From: RPQJ01 sp963731105
Lineage (GTDB): Bacteria > Pseudomonadota > Gammaproteobacteria > Steroidobacterales > Steroidobacteraceae
NCBI GenBank assembly: GCA_963731105.1
Contig: CAVSUM010000023.1
Span: forward strand, 1-64,000
Length of the DNA: 64,000 bases
Direction: 5' to 3'
The stretch's first letter is position 1. Each line of letters begins with the position of its first letter. Below the pieces are notes generated by a model. It did no database searches and was not told the DNA's origin. It saw nothing but the letters and a program-made list of their open reading frames with translations. Shown in pieces: positions 25,590-36,096 of this stretch. A program made the position numbers and the translations under genes.

Positions 25590-27645
25590 ATGCTGATCCG
25601 ACTCCTGGCCGCCGCGCTCGCCCTGACCGCGGCCGGCACCGTGGCCGCTGCCGAGCTCGTCCCGTTCAGCGCCGAACGTTCCTGGCAGATCCAGCGCATC
25701 GGCCCGCCCACTGTCTCACCGGACGGCAAGTCGGCCGTGGCGGCCGTGACGCGCTACGACATGAAGGAGAACAAGGGACTCTCCGACCTGTGGCTGTGGT
25801 CCACCGACGGCAAGGTGGGGCGCGCGCTGACCACGCACCAGGCCAGCGACTCGTCCCCGCTGTACAGCCCGGACGGCCAGTCGCTCGCGTTCATCAGCCA
25901 GCGCGAGGGCGATACCGCGCCGCAGTTGTACCTGATGCCGCTCGGCGGCGGCGAGCCGCAGCGCCTGACCAGCGTCCCGACCGGCGTCGCGCAGCCGATG
26001 TGGTTCCCCGACGGCAAGCGCATCGCCTTCCTGAGCCGCGTGTGGCCGGACCTCGCCACGATGGCGCAGCAGGGCGAGCGCCAGAAGCAGCGCGCCGAGG
26101 CGAAGACCAGCGCGCAGATCTGGGACAGCGGGCCGATCTATTTCTGGGACACCTGGCTCGACGACCGGCAGCTGCACGTGCTCAGCGTCGGCATCGAGGG
26201 TGGCGAGCCGGTCAACCTGACGGCCGGCACGGGCCGCGAGTTGCCGCGCAGCGCGGTACAGCTCGAATCGCCGCTGTACGACATCTCCCCGGATGGCGCG
26301 GAGCTCGCGTTCGTCGCCGACTCCGACCCGGCCACCAACCTCACCAACCTCGACGTCTACACGGTCGCGATCGGCGGCAAGGATGCCGTGAACCGCACGC
26401 CGGCCAACGTGGCGGCCGACGGCGTGCCGCGCTACAGCCCGGATGGCCGCTGGCTCGCCTTCGCGCAGCAACGCACGCGCGGCTTCTACGGCGACCTGCG
26501 TCGCCTGATGCTGCTCGACCGCCGCGGCGGCAGCGTGCGTGAAGTCGTGGGCGATGCCTGGGACCGCTCGGCCGACGGCCTGGTGTGGGCGCCCGATTCG
26601 AAGCGCCTGTACGGCACGATCGACGACGCAGGCTCGGTGCGCGTCTACGAGATCCCGCTGGACGGCAAGCCGCGCGTGATCACCGGCGACGAGACGTTCT
26701 CGTCGCTCGCCATCAGCGGCCAGGGCGGGGTGCTGGTCGGCCTGCGCCAGACGTTCCTCGAGCCGCCGACCGTGGTACGCATCGACCCGAAGTCGAAGCA
26801 GGTCACCAGGCTCAGCGCCGTCAACGACGCGCTGCTCGCCGGCACCGCGCTCGGCACCTACGAGAGCGTGACGTACGCCGGCGCAAACGGCGCACCGATC
26901 CAGATGTGGGTCAACTATCCGCCCGGCTTCGACAAGACGAAGAAGTACCCGGTGTTCCTGCTGATCCACGGCGGGCCGCACAACGCCATCACCAACGCCA
27001 TGCAGTTCCGCTGGAACGCGCAGGTGTTCGGCAGCTGGGGCTACGTCACCGCCTGGCCGAATTTCCACGGCTCGTCGGGGTTCGGCAACGCGTTCACCGA
27101 CTCGATCAATCCGCAGCAGGACGCGCTGCCATATCGCGACGTGATCGCCGCGACGGAGTGGCTGGCCGGCAAAGCCCTGGATCGACGCGGACCGCATGGT
27201 CGCCGGTGGCGGCAGCTACGGCGGCTACCTGACGTCGATCATCCTCGGCCGGCCGCATCCGTTCAAGGCACTGGTGGCACACGCCGCGGTCTACAACTGG
27301 TACACGCAGGTCGGCGCCGACTACGCGTACGAGATGCCGCGCTTCGGCGGCTTCTGGACGCCCGAGCAGCAGGCCGTGTTCAAGAACGCGTCGCCGCACT
27401 ATGGCGCCGCCAACTTCAACACCCCGACGCTGGTCGTGCACGGGCAGCGCGACCTGCGCGTGCCGGTGAACCACGGCATCGAGCTGTACCACGCGCTGCT
27501 GCAGAAGGGCGTGCCGACGCGGCTGGTCTACTTCAACGACGAGAACCACTGGGTGCTGAAGCCCGGCAACTCGCTGGTCTGGTACCGCGAGGTGAAGGAC
27601 TGGCTCGACAAGCACATCGGCGGGACGAGCGCCGCGCAGCCCTGA
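25590..27645 (+). CDS. Secreted S9 family prolyl oligopeptidase, one frameshift
   Basis: A roughly 684-residue exported serine peptidase. A cleavable signal (LIRLLAAALALTAAGTVAAA) is followed by a WD40/TolB-like propeller with many SPDG repeats, then an alpha/beta-hydrolase domain. Catalytic elements are the nucleophile elbow GGGSYGGY (about 27208), the aspartate in HGQRDLRVP and the histidine in NDENHWVLKPGN. The frame breaks at about 27172, where GGCAAAGCCCTGG has one extra A compared with the expected GGCAAGCCCTGG (KPWIDADRMV). It probably degrades peptides in the periplasm or outside the cell. The start lies in the second copy of the 195-bp duplication. Confidence 0.88.
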
Positions 27646-27682
27646 GCGCGGCCGGCCGCTGGCGCAGCCGGTGCGCGGCCTT

Positions 27683-28765
27683 TCAGCCCGAGGCCGCCGC
27701 CGTCTGCGCCGTGCGGTGGACCTCGGCGAGTCGCGCCTCGAGGCCGCGTGCCTCGTCCTCGTCGCGCTGGCCCATGGCCTCGATGTCGCCGTCCGCGAAA
27801 CCGAGGATGCCCATGTCGGCGTAGGCCTTGCGGATGCGCGGTCCCCACAGGCCGATGTCCTTGATGGTCGGGACGATGCGCGCGAACAGGCTGGTGCGGT
27901 AGACGCGCATCAGCTCGGAGCGGTCGACCCACTCGCGGCACTCGGCCATCGGCAGGCCCAGCGCCTCCCAGACCTCGTCGCCGAGGAAGCGGTCGCGCAG
28001 CAGGTAGCAGCCCTCGACCACGAACTCCTCGCGCTCGTCGCGCTCCCGGTCGGTGAGCTGCGGGTAGTAGTCGCGCAGCGCGAGCCGCCCGAACGCGACG
28101 TGCCGTGCCTCGTCCTGCATCACGTACGCGGTGACCGACTTCGACAACGGGTTGCGTGCGTAGTCGCGGATCAGCCCGAACGCGGCGAGCGCCACGCCCT
28201 CGATCAGCACCTGCATGCCGAGGTAGGTCATGTCCCAGCGCGAGTCGCGCAGCGTGTCCTCGATCAGGCTCCTGAGGTGCGGGTTGATCGGGTAGACGAG
28301 CGCGTATTTCTCGTGCAGCAGGCGCGAGAACGCCTCGACGTGCCGGGCCTCGTCCATCACCTGCGTCGCGGCGTAGAACTTGGCGTCCATGGACGGCACC
28401 TGCTGCACGATCTTCGCCGTGCACACCAGCGCGCCCTGCTCACCGTGCAGGAACTGCGACAGCTGCCAGGCCTGCAGGTGGTGGCGCAGCTGAGTGCGGC
28501 CCTTCGCGTCGAGCTTGTGCCAGGTCGGCGAGCCGAAGATGGAAATGACCTCGTCGGGCAACCCGGCGGGGTTCTCGGGATCGAGGTCCTGCGACCAGTC
28601 GATGCGGGTGTCGGAGTCCCACTGCTGGCGCTTGCCCTTGCGATACAGCTTGAGCAGCTGGTCGCGGCCGTCCGCATACTCCCAGCGGAAATTGGCCTCG
28701 AAGTCCTGCGCGACCTGCCAGTCGAGGCTGTCGAGGTTGCTGACGTAGTGTTCCGTGGTGGACAT
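27683..28765 (-). CDS. Ferritin-like diiron protein, copy 1
   Basis: A 360-residue helical protein of the ferritin-like superfamily with a full carboxylate-bridged diiron ligand set. Ligands are E in HGEQGAL, ExxH in DEARHVEAF, E in VLIEGVALAAF, and ExxH in DEARHVAFGRL. Paired DEARH motifs resemble R2-like oxidases and AurF-type N-oxygenases; an oxygen-activating enzyme is likely but the substrate is unknown. A paralogue (43435-44604) shares order and motifs and is encoded with a 2Fe-2S reductase. This copy stands alone, convergent with the S9 peptidase gene and divergent from the molybdoenzyme genes. Confidence 0.78.
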   Translation of the reverse strand: MSTTEHYVSNLDSLDWQVAQDFEANFRWEYADGRDQLLKLYRKGKRQQWDSDTRIDWSQDLDPENPAGLPDEVISIFGSPTWHKLDAKGRTQLRHHLQAWQLSQFLHGEQGALVCTAKIVQQVPSMDAKFYAATQVMDEARHVEAFSRLLHEKYALVYPINPHLRSLIEDTLRDSRWDMTYLGMQVLIEGVALAAFGLIRDYARNPLSKSVTAYVMQDEARHVAFGRLALRDYYPQLTDRERDEREEFVVEGCYLLRDRFLGDEVWEALGLPMAECREWVDRSELMRVYRTSLFARIVPTIKDIGLWGPRIRKAYADMGILGFADGDIEAMGQRDEDEARGLEARLAEVHRTAQTAAASG

Positions 28766-28881
28766 GGTGGCGGCCCCAGCGTGCGTACGGCCGCGCTTGG
28801 GTCCGCGGCGTCAGGTGAGGCGACAGTGCCTGCGACGCAAATCGATGTAAAGTTGCACTGCACACGACCGGAGCACCCTCC

Positions 28882-29349
28882 ATGAAGATCACGCTCAAGG
28901 TAAACGGCGTCACGCGCACTCTCGAGGCGGAGCCGGACATGCCGCTGCTGTGGGCGCTGCGCGACTTCCTCAGCCTGAAGGGCGCCAAGTACGGCTGCGG
29001 CATCGGCGCCTGCGGCGCGTGCACGGTCCTGGTCAACGGGCGGGCCATGCGCTCCTGCGCAGTGCCGCTCAAGGCGCTCGAGGGGGATGAGGTCCGCACC
29101 ATCGAGGGACTCGGCGGCAACCACCCGGTGCAGCTCGCCTGGCTCGAGGAGCAGGTGCCGCAGTGCGGTTACTGCCAGTCCGGGCAGATCATGCAGGCCG
29201 TGGCGCTGCTCGAGCGGACGCCGCGGCCCACGGCTGACGAGATCCGGGCCGGCATGAACGGCGTGCTGTGCCGCTGCGGCACCTACCCGCGCATCGAGGC
29301 GGCGGTGCGGCGCGCGGCCGATGCGCAGGCGACCAGGAAGGAGAGCTGA
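28882..29349 (+). CDS. [2Fe-2S] subunit of isoquinoline-1-oxidoreductase-like molybdoenzyme
   Basis: A 155-residue small subunit of the xanthine dehydrogenase family. The N-terminal plant-type [2Fe-2S] domain has CGIGACGACTVLVNG with a further Cys in RSC. The C-terminal [2Fe-2S]-binding domain has QCGYCQSGQIMQAVALL and LCRCGTYPRI. It transfers electrons from the Mo site to an outside acceptor. Two-gene IorAB enzymes lack an FAD subunit, and none is seen here. The stop is 2 bp before the large-subunit ATG, so the pair is an operon. Confidence 0.9.
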   Translation: MKITLKVNGVTRTLEAEPDMPLLWALRDFLSLKGAKYGCGIGACGACTVLVNGRAMRSCAVPLKALEGDEVRTIEGLGGNHPVQLAWLEEQVPQCGYCQSGQIMQAVALLERTPRPTADEIRAGMNGVLCRCGTYPRIEAAVRRAADAQATRKES

Positions 29350-29351
29350 CC

Positions 29352-31474
29352 ATGCTGACGCGACGCGACTTCGTGCTCGGCTCGGGAGCGCTGGCCATCG
29401 CGGTGTCGGTGCCGCTGCAGGACGCGGCGGCGGCCGATGCTGCGGGATCGCCGCAGTTCGTCACGGCGTACCTCGAGATCGCGCCGGACGGCCGCGTCAC
29501 GCTGCATTCGCCGACGACCGAGATGGGGCAGGGCACGCACACCGGGCACGCGGTGATCATCGCCGACGAGCTCGGCGTCGCGCTCGAGCGCGTCAGCGTG
29601 GTCACGGCCGAGCCCGCGGATCCATTCCGCCGCAACGGCCAGATGGGCTCGGGTGGCTCGTGGGGCGTGCGGTTCTGGTACCAGCCGCTGCGCAAGGCGG
29701 CGGCGCAGGCGCGCGCAGTGCTGGTGGCGGCAGCGGCGGCGCAGTGGGACGTGCCGGCGGCGGAGTGCCGGCTCGAGGACGGCGAGGTCGTGCACGCGGC
29801 GTCGCAGCGTCGGCTCGGCATCGGCGCGCTGGCCGGTGCGGCGGCCGCGTTGCCGGTGCCGGCTGACCCGGCGCTGCGACCGAAGTCCGAACTGCGCTAC
29901 ACGGGCCGCAAGGTGCCGCGCGTGGACCTGCCCGCGAAGGTGCGCGGCGAGCCGGTGTTCGCCTCGGACGTCGAGCGTCCCGGCATGGTGTACGCCTGCG
30001 CGCGGCTTTCACCCGTGTTCGGCGCCGAGCTCGACGGCTTCGAGCGCGCATCGGTCGCAGCCATCCCGGGCGTGCTCGACGTCGTCGCCATTCCGGGCGG
30101 CGCGGCCGTCGTGGCGCAGCACAGCTGGGCGGCGCTGCGCGGCGCCGAGGCGCTCGCCATCCGCTTCAAGGCGACGCCGCACGACGCGCTGGATTCCGCG
30201 ACGATCTCGCGCCAGATGCGCGCCGGCCTCGGCGACGGCGCCCAGCCGATCAATGCGCGGGCCGACGGTGACTGGGCCGCGGTCGCCGGCAGCGCAGCGC
30301 GCGTCGTCGAGGCCGACTACGAGGTGCCTTACCTCTCGCACTCGCCGATGGAACCGTGGAACTGCACCGTCGAGTTCCAGGCCGACGGCACGCTGCACGT
30401 GTGGGCGCCGGTGCAGGCCCAGGACCGCAATCGCAACGCCGCGGCCGCCGCGGCCGGCATTGCTGCCGACAAGGTACGCCTGCACACCACGCTGCTCGGC
30501 GGCGGCTTCGGCCGGCGCCTCGGCGCGGACGGGATTGCCGCAGCGGTCGTGACGGCGCGCGCGGTGGGCAGCCCGTGAAGTTCTTCTGGCGACGCGAGGA
30601 CGAGTTCGGCCAGGGCTGGTATCGCCCGGCGCAGGCCGCGCGCCTCAAGGCCGCGCTCGATGCCGACGGCCGCGTGCTCGGCCTGCACGTGCGCACCGCA
30701 GGTCCGGCATTGTCCGCCTCGTTCAGCCCGCAAGGCCTGCCGGCGGGGCAGCTCGACGGGTCGTCGGTGCAGACCATTCGCGAGTCGCGCTATCGACCCG
30801 GTGCGTTCCACGTCGAGTGGGTGCGCGTCGACCAGCCGGTGCCGATGGCGCCGTGGCGGTCCGTCGGTGCGACCCAGAACGGCTACTTCCTCGAGTGCTT
30901 CGTCGACGAGGTGGCGCGTGCGGCCGGGCGCGATCCGTACCAGCTGCGGCGCGAATGGCTGGCACACGACGCGCGCGCCCTGAATGTGCTGGATGCCGCG
31001 GCCAAGGCTGCAGGCTGGGGACAATCGCCGGCGAAGGGCCGCGCGCGTGGCATGGCATTCGTCGAGAGCTACGGGTCGCTGTGCGCCGAGGTGGCGGAGG
31101 TGTCGCTGCGCGCGGGCCGGCCGTTCGTGCACCGCGTGGTGTGCGCGCTGGACTGCGGCTCGATCGTCCTGCCGGACGGGGTGCGCTCGCAGGTCGAGGG
31201 CGGCATCGTGCAGGGTCTGTCGGCGGTGCTCGGCGAGGCGGTCAACATCGCCGCCGGCGGCGCCCAGGAGCGCAACTTCGATACCTATCCGCTGCTACGC
31301 ATCAGCGACGCGCCAGAACGCATCGAGACCATCATCATCGAGTCGGGCGAGGCGATGGGTGGCGTCGGCGAGCCGCCGCTGCCGCCACTGGCGCCGGCGG
31401 TGGTGAACGCGCTCGTCGCGCTCACCGGCAAGCCGATCCGCGAGCTGCCGCTGTCGCGGCACCAGTTCTCCTGA
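29352..31474 (+). CDS. Molybdopterin-binding subunit (IorB-like), TAT-exported, one frameshift
   Basis: A roughly 707-residue Mo-hydroxylase large subunit. The N-terminus LTRRDFVLGSGALAIAVSVP is a twin-arginine signal, pointing to the periplasm. Family landmarks: TEMGQGTHTGHAVIIADELG, GSGGSWGVRFWYQPLRKAAAQAR, SHSPMEPWNCTVEF, LLGGGFGRRLGADG, VPMAPWRSVGATQNGYFLECFVDE, and GGVGEPPLPPLAPAVVNAL holding the catalytic Glu near the C-terminus. The frame breaks at about 30567, where GGGCAGCCCGTGAAG lacks one A relative to the expected GGCAAGCCCGTG (KPVKFFWRREDEF). Likely an aldehyde or N-heterocycle oxidase, substrate unknown. A MocA-like cofactor gene follows 9 bp downstream. Confidence 0.88.
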
Positions 31475-31483
31475 CGACGCGGC

Positions 31484-32117
31484 GTGACCCGCCCAGATAT
31501 CGGCGGCATCGTACTCGCGGCCGGTGAGGCACGGCGCATGGGCGGCCGGCCCAAGGCGTTGCTCGAACGCGACGGCGTGCCGCTGGTGCGCCGCGTGGCA
31601 CAGGCGATGCTCGAGGGCGGCCTGCGCGACGTGGTCGTCGTGCTGGGTCACTGCGCCGATCAGGTGGCAGCGGCCGTCGCCGGCCTGCCGATCCGCACCG
31701 TCGTCAATGCCGACTACGTGGCAGGTCGCAGCTCGTCACTGCGGTGCGGGCTTGCAGCGCAGTCCCACTGCGTTGCGGTGGCGATCGCGCTCGCCGACAT
31801 GCCGTTGCTCGGCGCCGACGACGTGCGTGCCGTGTTGCAGGCGTTCGCGCAGCGCGCGACCGGCACCCGTGCACTGGTGCCGCGATACGGCGACGAGCGC
31901 GGCCACCCGGTGGTGCTGGCCGGACGATGCCGCGCGGGAGATCCGGGAGCATCAATACGCCTGCGGCGCGCGCGACTGGCTCGACGCCCACCCCGACGAG
32001 GTGCAGTGGCTCGACGTCGACCACGCTCGCCACGTCGTCGACGTCGATGCACCCGAGGACGTCGAGCGCATCGCTGGCCGGTACGGCGTGGAACTGCGCT
32101 GGCCTGACCCGGCGTGA
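31484..32117 (+). CDS. MocA-like molybdenum cofactor nucleotidyltransferase, one frameshift
   Basis: A roughly 210-residue NTP-transferase fold protein: GGIVLAAGEARRMGGRPKALLERDG (nucleotide loop), VVLGHCADQVAAAVAG, AGRSSSLRCGLAAQ, IALADMPLLGADDVRAVL (metal-binding DMP), and VDVDAPEDVERI near the C-terminus. MocA attaches CMP to molybdopterin to make the MCD form used by xanthine-dehydrogenase-family enzymes, which matches the upstream IorAB-like genes. The start is GTG 31484. The frame breaks near 31928 (VVLAG to DDAAREIREH). It converges on the next gene with no spacer. Confidence 0.85.
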
Positions 32118-32118
32118 T

Positions 32119-33355
32119 TCAGTCGTCCACGACCTCGAACGTGATGCCGGCGTGCGCCACGAGCCGTTCGACGAGTCGTTCGCCGAACATCGTGGCGGGC
32201 GTCCAGAAGCCGCCCTTGCGGCCCGAGTCCGCGAGGTCGAGCGCCAGGCAGGCGCCGGCCTGGCCGAGCATCTTGGCCGTCGAGCCGTAGCCCGGGTCGC
32301 GGTCGCCCGTCACCTTGACGCGCAGCGTGCGACCGTCCGCGGTCTTGCCGAGGAAACGCAGGTCGAAGATAGCCGTTGCGCTGCTGCTCGGCGCTCGGCC
32401 CCTCGCCGGGGCCGGGCAGCACGAACCGCTGCAGCGCCCAGCGCGTCGGCGGCAACGCGCTCGCCACCATGAAGCCCGCGAGTCCGGCTGTCAGCCCAAC
32501 GCCGTGGCGCGGCCCTTGAGTCCCTTGCCCGTGAGCATCGCCTCGTCGTAGCGGAAATCCGCGCCGTACGACTGCTTCGACAGAGCGTTGCTGCGCTGGA
32601 CGATCCGGGTGTTGACCGCGCTCATCACGAACGGGGCCACCCACGCGCCGAAGTCCGCGTCGAACTCGGCCGATCTTGACGTCCGGCTGGCGGACCTTGG
32701 GAGCGTAACCCTCCGGACAGATCGAATAGGGGTTGGCGAGTTCCTTGCGCAGCGCGGGGTTGGTGCTGGCTTCCTCGACCGCGTTGAGCAGGCTCGCGAC
32801 GGTGCCGCCGGAAAAGCCGCCGCGCACGCCTCGCACCCGCATCTTCACCTCGGTGCAGGGCCGTCCGAAGCGCTCGCGCGACTGCTGCTGCAGGAACCAG
32901 ACGCCAAGGTCCGAGGGTATCGAGTCGAAGCCGCAGCAGTGCACGATGCGCGCGCCCGACTTGCGGGCAGCGGCCTCGTGCGCGTCGATCATGCGGCGGA
33001 TCCACTGCACCTCGCCGGTCAGGTCGCAGTAGTCGGTGCCGGTCTCGGCGCAGGCCTCGACCAGCGGACTGCCGTACAGCGCATACGGACCGACGGTCGA
33101 GATCACGACTCGCGTGTCGTGGCACATGCGGCGCAGCGCGGCGCCGTCGGCGGCGTCGGCCACGACCAGCGGCAGCTTGCCGGCCTTGAGGCCGAGCGAA
33201 GTGCGCAGCGCGGCCAGCCTGGCCTCCGAGCGACCGGCGATGGCCCATTGCAGCGAACCGTGGGTGCCGAACTGCTCGGCGAGGTAGCGGGTGAGGATCT
33301 GGCCGACGAAGCTCGTGGCGCCGAAGATGGTCAGGTCACGGGGCGGAGTCTGCAT
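32119..33355 (-). CDS. Saccharopine dehydrogenase-like oxidoreductase, three frameshifts
   Basis: A roughly 410-residue NAD(P)-binding protein of the saccharopine dehydrogenase / trans-acting enoyl reductase group. The N-terminus DLTIFGATSFVGQILTRYLAE carries the GxxGxxG loop. AIAGRSEARLAALRTSLG, VVISTVGPYALYGSPLVEACAETGTDYCDLTGE and IVHCCGFDSIPSDLG are strong family motifs. C-terminal pieces in other frames (TGDRDPGYGSTAKMLGQAGACLAL) complete it. Frames change near 32668, 32497 and 32380. In actinobacteria, relatives act in lipid biosynthesis; here the substrate is unknown. The internal ATG at 33355 is preferred as start. Confidence 0.8.
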
Positions 33356-33390
33356 GGGGGCCTCGCGCAGCGGGAACGCCCAGCATCGCA

Positions 33391-33396
33391 TAGAAT
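33391..33396 (+). promoter_or_regulatory. Candidate -10 element upstream of nadA
   Basis: TAGAAT in the context GCATAGAATCGCG, the same GCATAGAATNGCG string as at 15803-15815, lies 48 bp before the nadA ATG. No clear -35. Confidence 0.35.
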
Positions 33397-33444
33397 CGCG
33401 CCATCTGCCCCCGACCGCCGGGGGATTCGAGCGAGACTCCCAGC

Positions 33445-34500
33445 ATGAATGCCGACGCGATCTACCAGGACCTGAAGCTCAAGCTCGGGGACGTGATGCC
33501 CGAGGCGGAACTGATCCTCAAGGCCGAGGTCGCCGCCGAGGTGCTGCGCCTCAAGGCCGAGCGCAACGCGGTGATCCTCGGCCACAACTACATGGAACCG
33601 GCCCTGTTCCACACGGTGCCCGACTTCCAGGGCGACTCGCTCGAGCTGTCGCGACGCGCCGCGGAGACCGACAAGCCGGTGATCGTGTTCTGTGGCGTGC
33701 GCTTCATGGCCGAGACCGCCAAGATCCTCAATCCGACCAAGACGGTGCTGCTGCCGACCGAGAAGGGCGGCTGCTCGCTGGCCGAGAGCATCACTGCGGC
33801 GGACGTGCGTGCGTTGCGCGCCGCCTACCCGGGCGTGCCGATCGTCACCTACATCAACACGTACGCCGACGTGAAGGCCGAGTGCGACATCTGCTGCACC
33901 TCGAGCAACGCGGTGGCGGTGGTCGAGTCGCTCAAGTCCGACACGGTGATCTTCCTGCCGGACGAGTACCTGGCGAAGAACGTGGCGCGCGAGACCGGCT
34001 GCCACGTGATCGTGCCGATCGTGCTGCCGAAGCCGGGCGCGGGCAAGGCGGGCACCGACGTCGAGCGCACCATGATCGCCTGGAAGGGCCGCTGCGAGGT
34101 GCACGAGCTGTTCACGCCGGAGGACATCGACTCGGTCCGCCAGCAGTTCCCGGACGTGATGATCCTCGCGCACCCGGAGTGCAGCCCCGAGGTGGTCGCC
34201 AAGGCCGACTTCTCCGGCAGCACCACGGCGATGATCAAGGCCGTGGAGAAGTCGAAGGCGAAGCGTTACCTGTTGCTCACCGAGTGCTCGATGGGCGACA
34301 ACATCGTCGCCGCCAACCCGGAGAAGGAAATGCTGCGCATGTGCAGCCACCGCTGCCCGCACATGCACGAGATCACGCTCGAGCAGACGCGCGACTCGCT
34401 CAAGTACCTGCGCTAGGTGATCGACGTGCCGGAGGACGTGCGCGTGCGCGCACTGCGTTCCGTCGAGCGCATGCTGGCCGTGGGCCCGAAGGTCGATTGA
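33445..34500 (+). CDS. nadA: Quinolinate synthase, with in-frame TAG near the C-terminus
   Basis: A [4Fe-4S] enzyme that condenses iminoaspartate with dihydroxyacetone phosphate in de novo NAD synthesis. It has AVILGHNYMEPALFH near residue 45, VIVFCGVRFMAETAKILNP, PTEKGGCSLAESI (Cys 1), CDICCTSSNAVAV (Cys 2), DEYLAKNVA, HPECSPEVV, GSTTAMIK, and CSHRCPHMHEITLEQ (Cys 3). Translation as written stops at TAG 34414-34416 after KYLR. Sequence beyond it stays in frame as VIDVPEDVRVRALRSVERML up to TGA 34498-34500, matching the normal NadA C-terminus. TAC (Tyr) in place of TAG restores the full 351 residues. The nadB start overlaps the final stop. Confidence 0.9.
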
Positions 34501-36066
34501 GCGACCCGCTCCACACCGACGTGCTGGTGCTGGGCTGCGGCATCGCCGGCGGCACGGCCGCGCTCGAGCTGGCGGAGGCCGGCCTCGACGTGCTGATCGT
34601 CACGCGTGCAGCGCGAGCCGCAGGAGTCGAACACCTACTGGGCGCAGGGCGGCATCATCTTCAAGGGCGAGGGCGACTCGCCGGAACTGCTGGCCAAGGA
34701 CATCGAGCACGCGGGCGACGGCCTGTGCCGCGACCAGGCCGTGCAGCTGCTGGCCGAGACCGGGCCCGGCCTGGTGCAGTCGATCCTGCTCGACCGCCTG
34801 CGGGTGCCGTTCGACCGCAAGCCCGACGGCCGGCTGGCGCTGGGCCGCGAGGGCGGCCACTCGCTGCCGCGCATCCTGCACGTCACCGACGCCACGGGGC
34901 GCGCCATGGAGGACGCGCTCATCGCCGCGCTTGCGAGCCATCCGCGCGTGCGTTTCCTCACCGGCCACACGGCCGTCGACCTGTTGACGCCCGCCCACCA
35001 CGGCCGTGACCGCCGTGCCATCTACGATCCGCTGTCGTGCGTCGGCGCCTACGTGCTCAACCAGGCGACCGGCGAGACCATCCGCTGCTTCGCGCGCGCC
35101 ACGGTGCTCGCCACCGGCGGTCTCGGCCAGATTTTCCTGCGCACCACCAACCCGGTCGGCTCGCGCGGCGACGGCCTGGCCATGGCGTACCGCGCCGGCG
35201 CGCGCGTCATCAATACCGAGTACGTGCAGTTCCACCCGACTGCGTTCTACCACCGCAACGCGCCCCATTTCCTGATCACCGAGGCGGTGCGGGGCGCGGG
35301 CGCGCGGCTGGTGGACGAGCGCGGCACGCCGTTCATGGAGCGCTACGACCCCGAGTGGAAGGACCTCGCGCCGCGCGACGTGGTCGCGCGCAGCATCCAC
35401 TCCGAGATCCTGAAGCGCGGCGTGTCGAACGTGTACCTCGACCTGCGCTCCTACATCCCGGCCGAGCGCATCCGCGCCGAGTTCCCGGGCATGGTGCAGG
35501 GTTGCCTCGAATACGGCATCGACATCACGCGCGACCTGCTGCCGGTGGTCCCTGCCGCGCACTACTCGTGCGGCGGCGTGTGGGTGGACGAGCACGGCCG
35601 CAGCACCATGCAGCGCCTGTATGCGGTGGGCGAGGTGTCCTGCACCGGCCTGCACGGCGCCAACCGCCTCGCCAGCACCTCGCTGCTCGAGGGGCTGGTG
35701 TGGGGGCATCGCGCGGCCGGGCACATCACCGCCGAGCTGGGTGCGCACGACGGCGTGCGCTTCGACGACATCCCGGCGTGGCTGCCGACGGGCCGCGAGG
35801 TGCCGGACCCGGCGCTGGTCGCGCAGGACATGGGCTCGATCAAGCACATCATGTGGAACTACGTGGGCCTGGTGCGCACCACGCCGCGCCTGGCGCGCGC
35901 CATCCAGGACCTGCGCAACCTCGAGGTCGAGATCGAGCGCTTCTACCGCGCGGCCGCGCTCACCGACGAGCTGCTCGGCCTGCGCAATGCGGTGCGCGTG
36001 GCGCTGATCGTCACGCTCGCGGCGTGGGAAAACCCCGACAGCCGCGGCGCGCACTACCGCGAGTAA
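34497..36066 (+). CDS. nadB: L-aspartate oxidase, one frameshift
   Basis: An FAD enzyme making iminoaspartate for NadA, about 522 residues. It starts at TTG 34497, overlapping the nadA stop (TTGA): LSDPLHTDVLVLGCGIAGGTAALELAEAGLDVLIVT. Later motifs are QESNTYWAQGGI, LATGGLGQIFLRTTNPVGSRGDGLAMAYRAGA, EYVQFHPTAFYH, RDVVARSIHSEIL, AAHYSCGGVWVDEHGRSTMQRLYAVGEVSCTGLHGANRLASTSLLEGLVWG, which are standard for the succinate dehydrogenase/NadB flavoprotein family. The frame breaks near 34605 (VLIVTR to QREPQESNTYW), probably one inserted base. Coupling with nadA by overlap is typical of NAD operons. Confidence 0.92.
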
Positions 36067-36070
36067 TGCG

Positions 36071-36089
36071 GCCCGCCGCCGTGGCGGGC
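36071..36089. terminator. Possible bidirectional terminator hairpin
   Basis: GCCCGCC-GCCGT-GGCGGGC forms a perfect 7-bp GC stem between the convergent nadB and MAPEG genes. No T-run follows, so it may act with other factors or only stabilise 3' ends. Confidence 0.4.
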
Positions 36090-36096
36090 ACCGTGG

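Larger units (their letters stand above)
25228..25617. repeat. Diverged 195-bp tandem duplication
   Basis: Two direct copies (25228-25422 and 25423-25617) each contain the last 20 codons plus stop of the DUF2834-like gene, an intergenic stretch of 105 or 104 bp, and nine start codons of a signal-peptide-like sequence (MQIRFLAAV and MLIRLLAAA). The last ~55 bp before each ATG are clearly alignable (GCAAT-CGGTAAGGTCGC...CGCGAGA-CCC), while the first half of the spacer has diverged strongly. The stop-to-stop, promoter-to-promoter and tail-to-tail offsets are all 195 bp and the ATG offset is 194 bp. Confidence 0.85.

Noticed and set aside
34414..34416. Recoded TAG (pyrrolysine or suppressor tRNA) in nadA
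   Set aside because: No pyl genes or suppressor tRNA seen, and TAC fits the expected Tyr; error or mutation is simpler.
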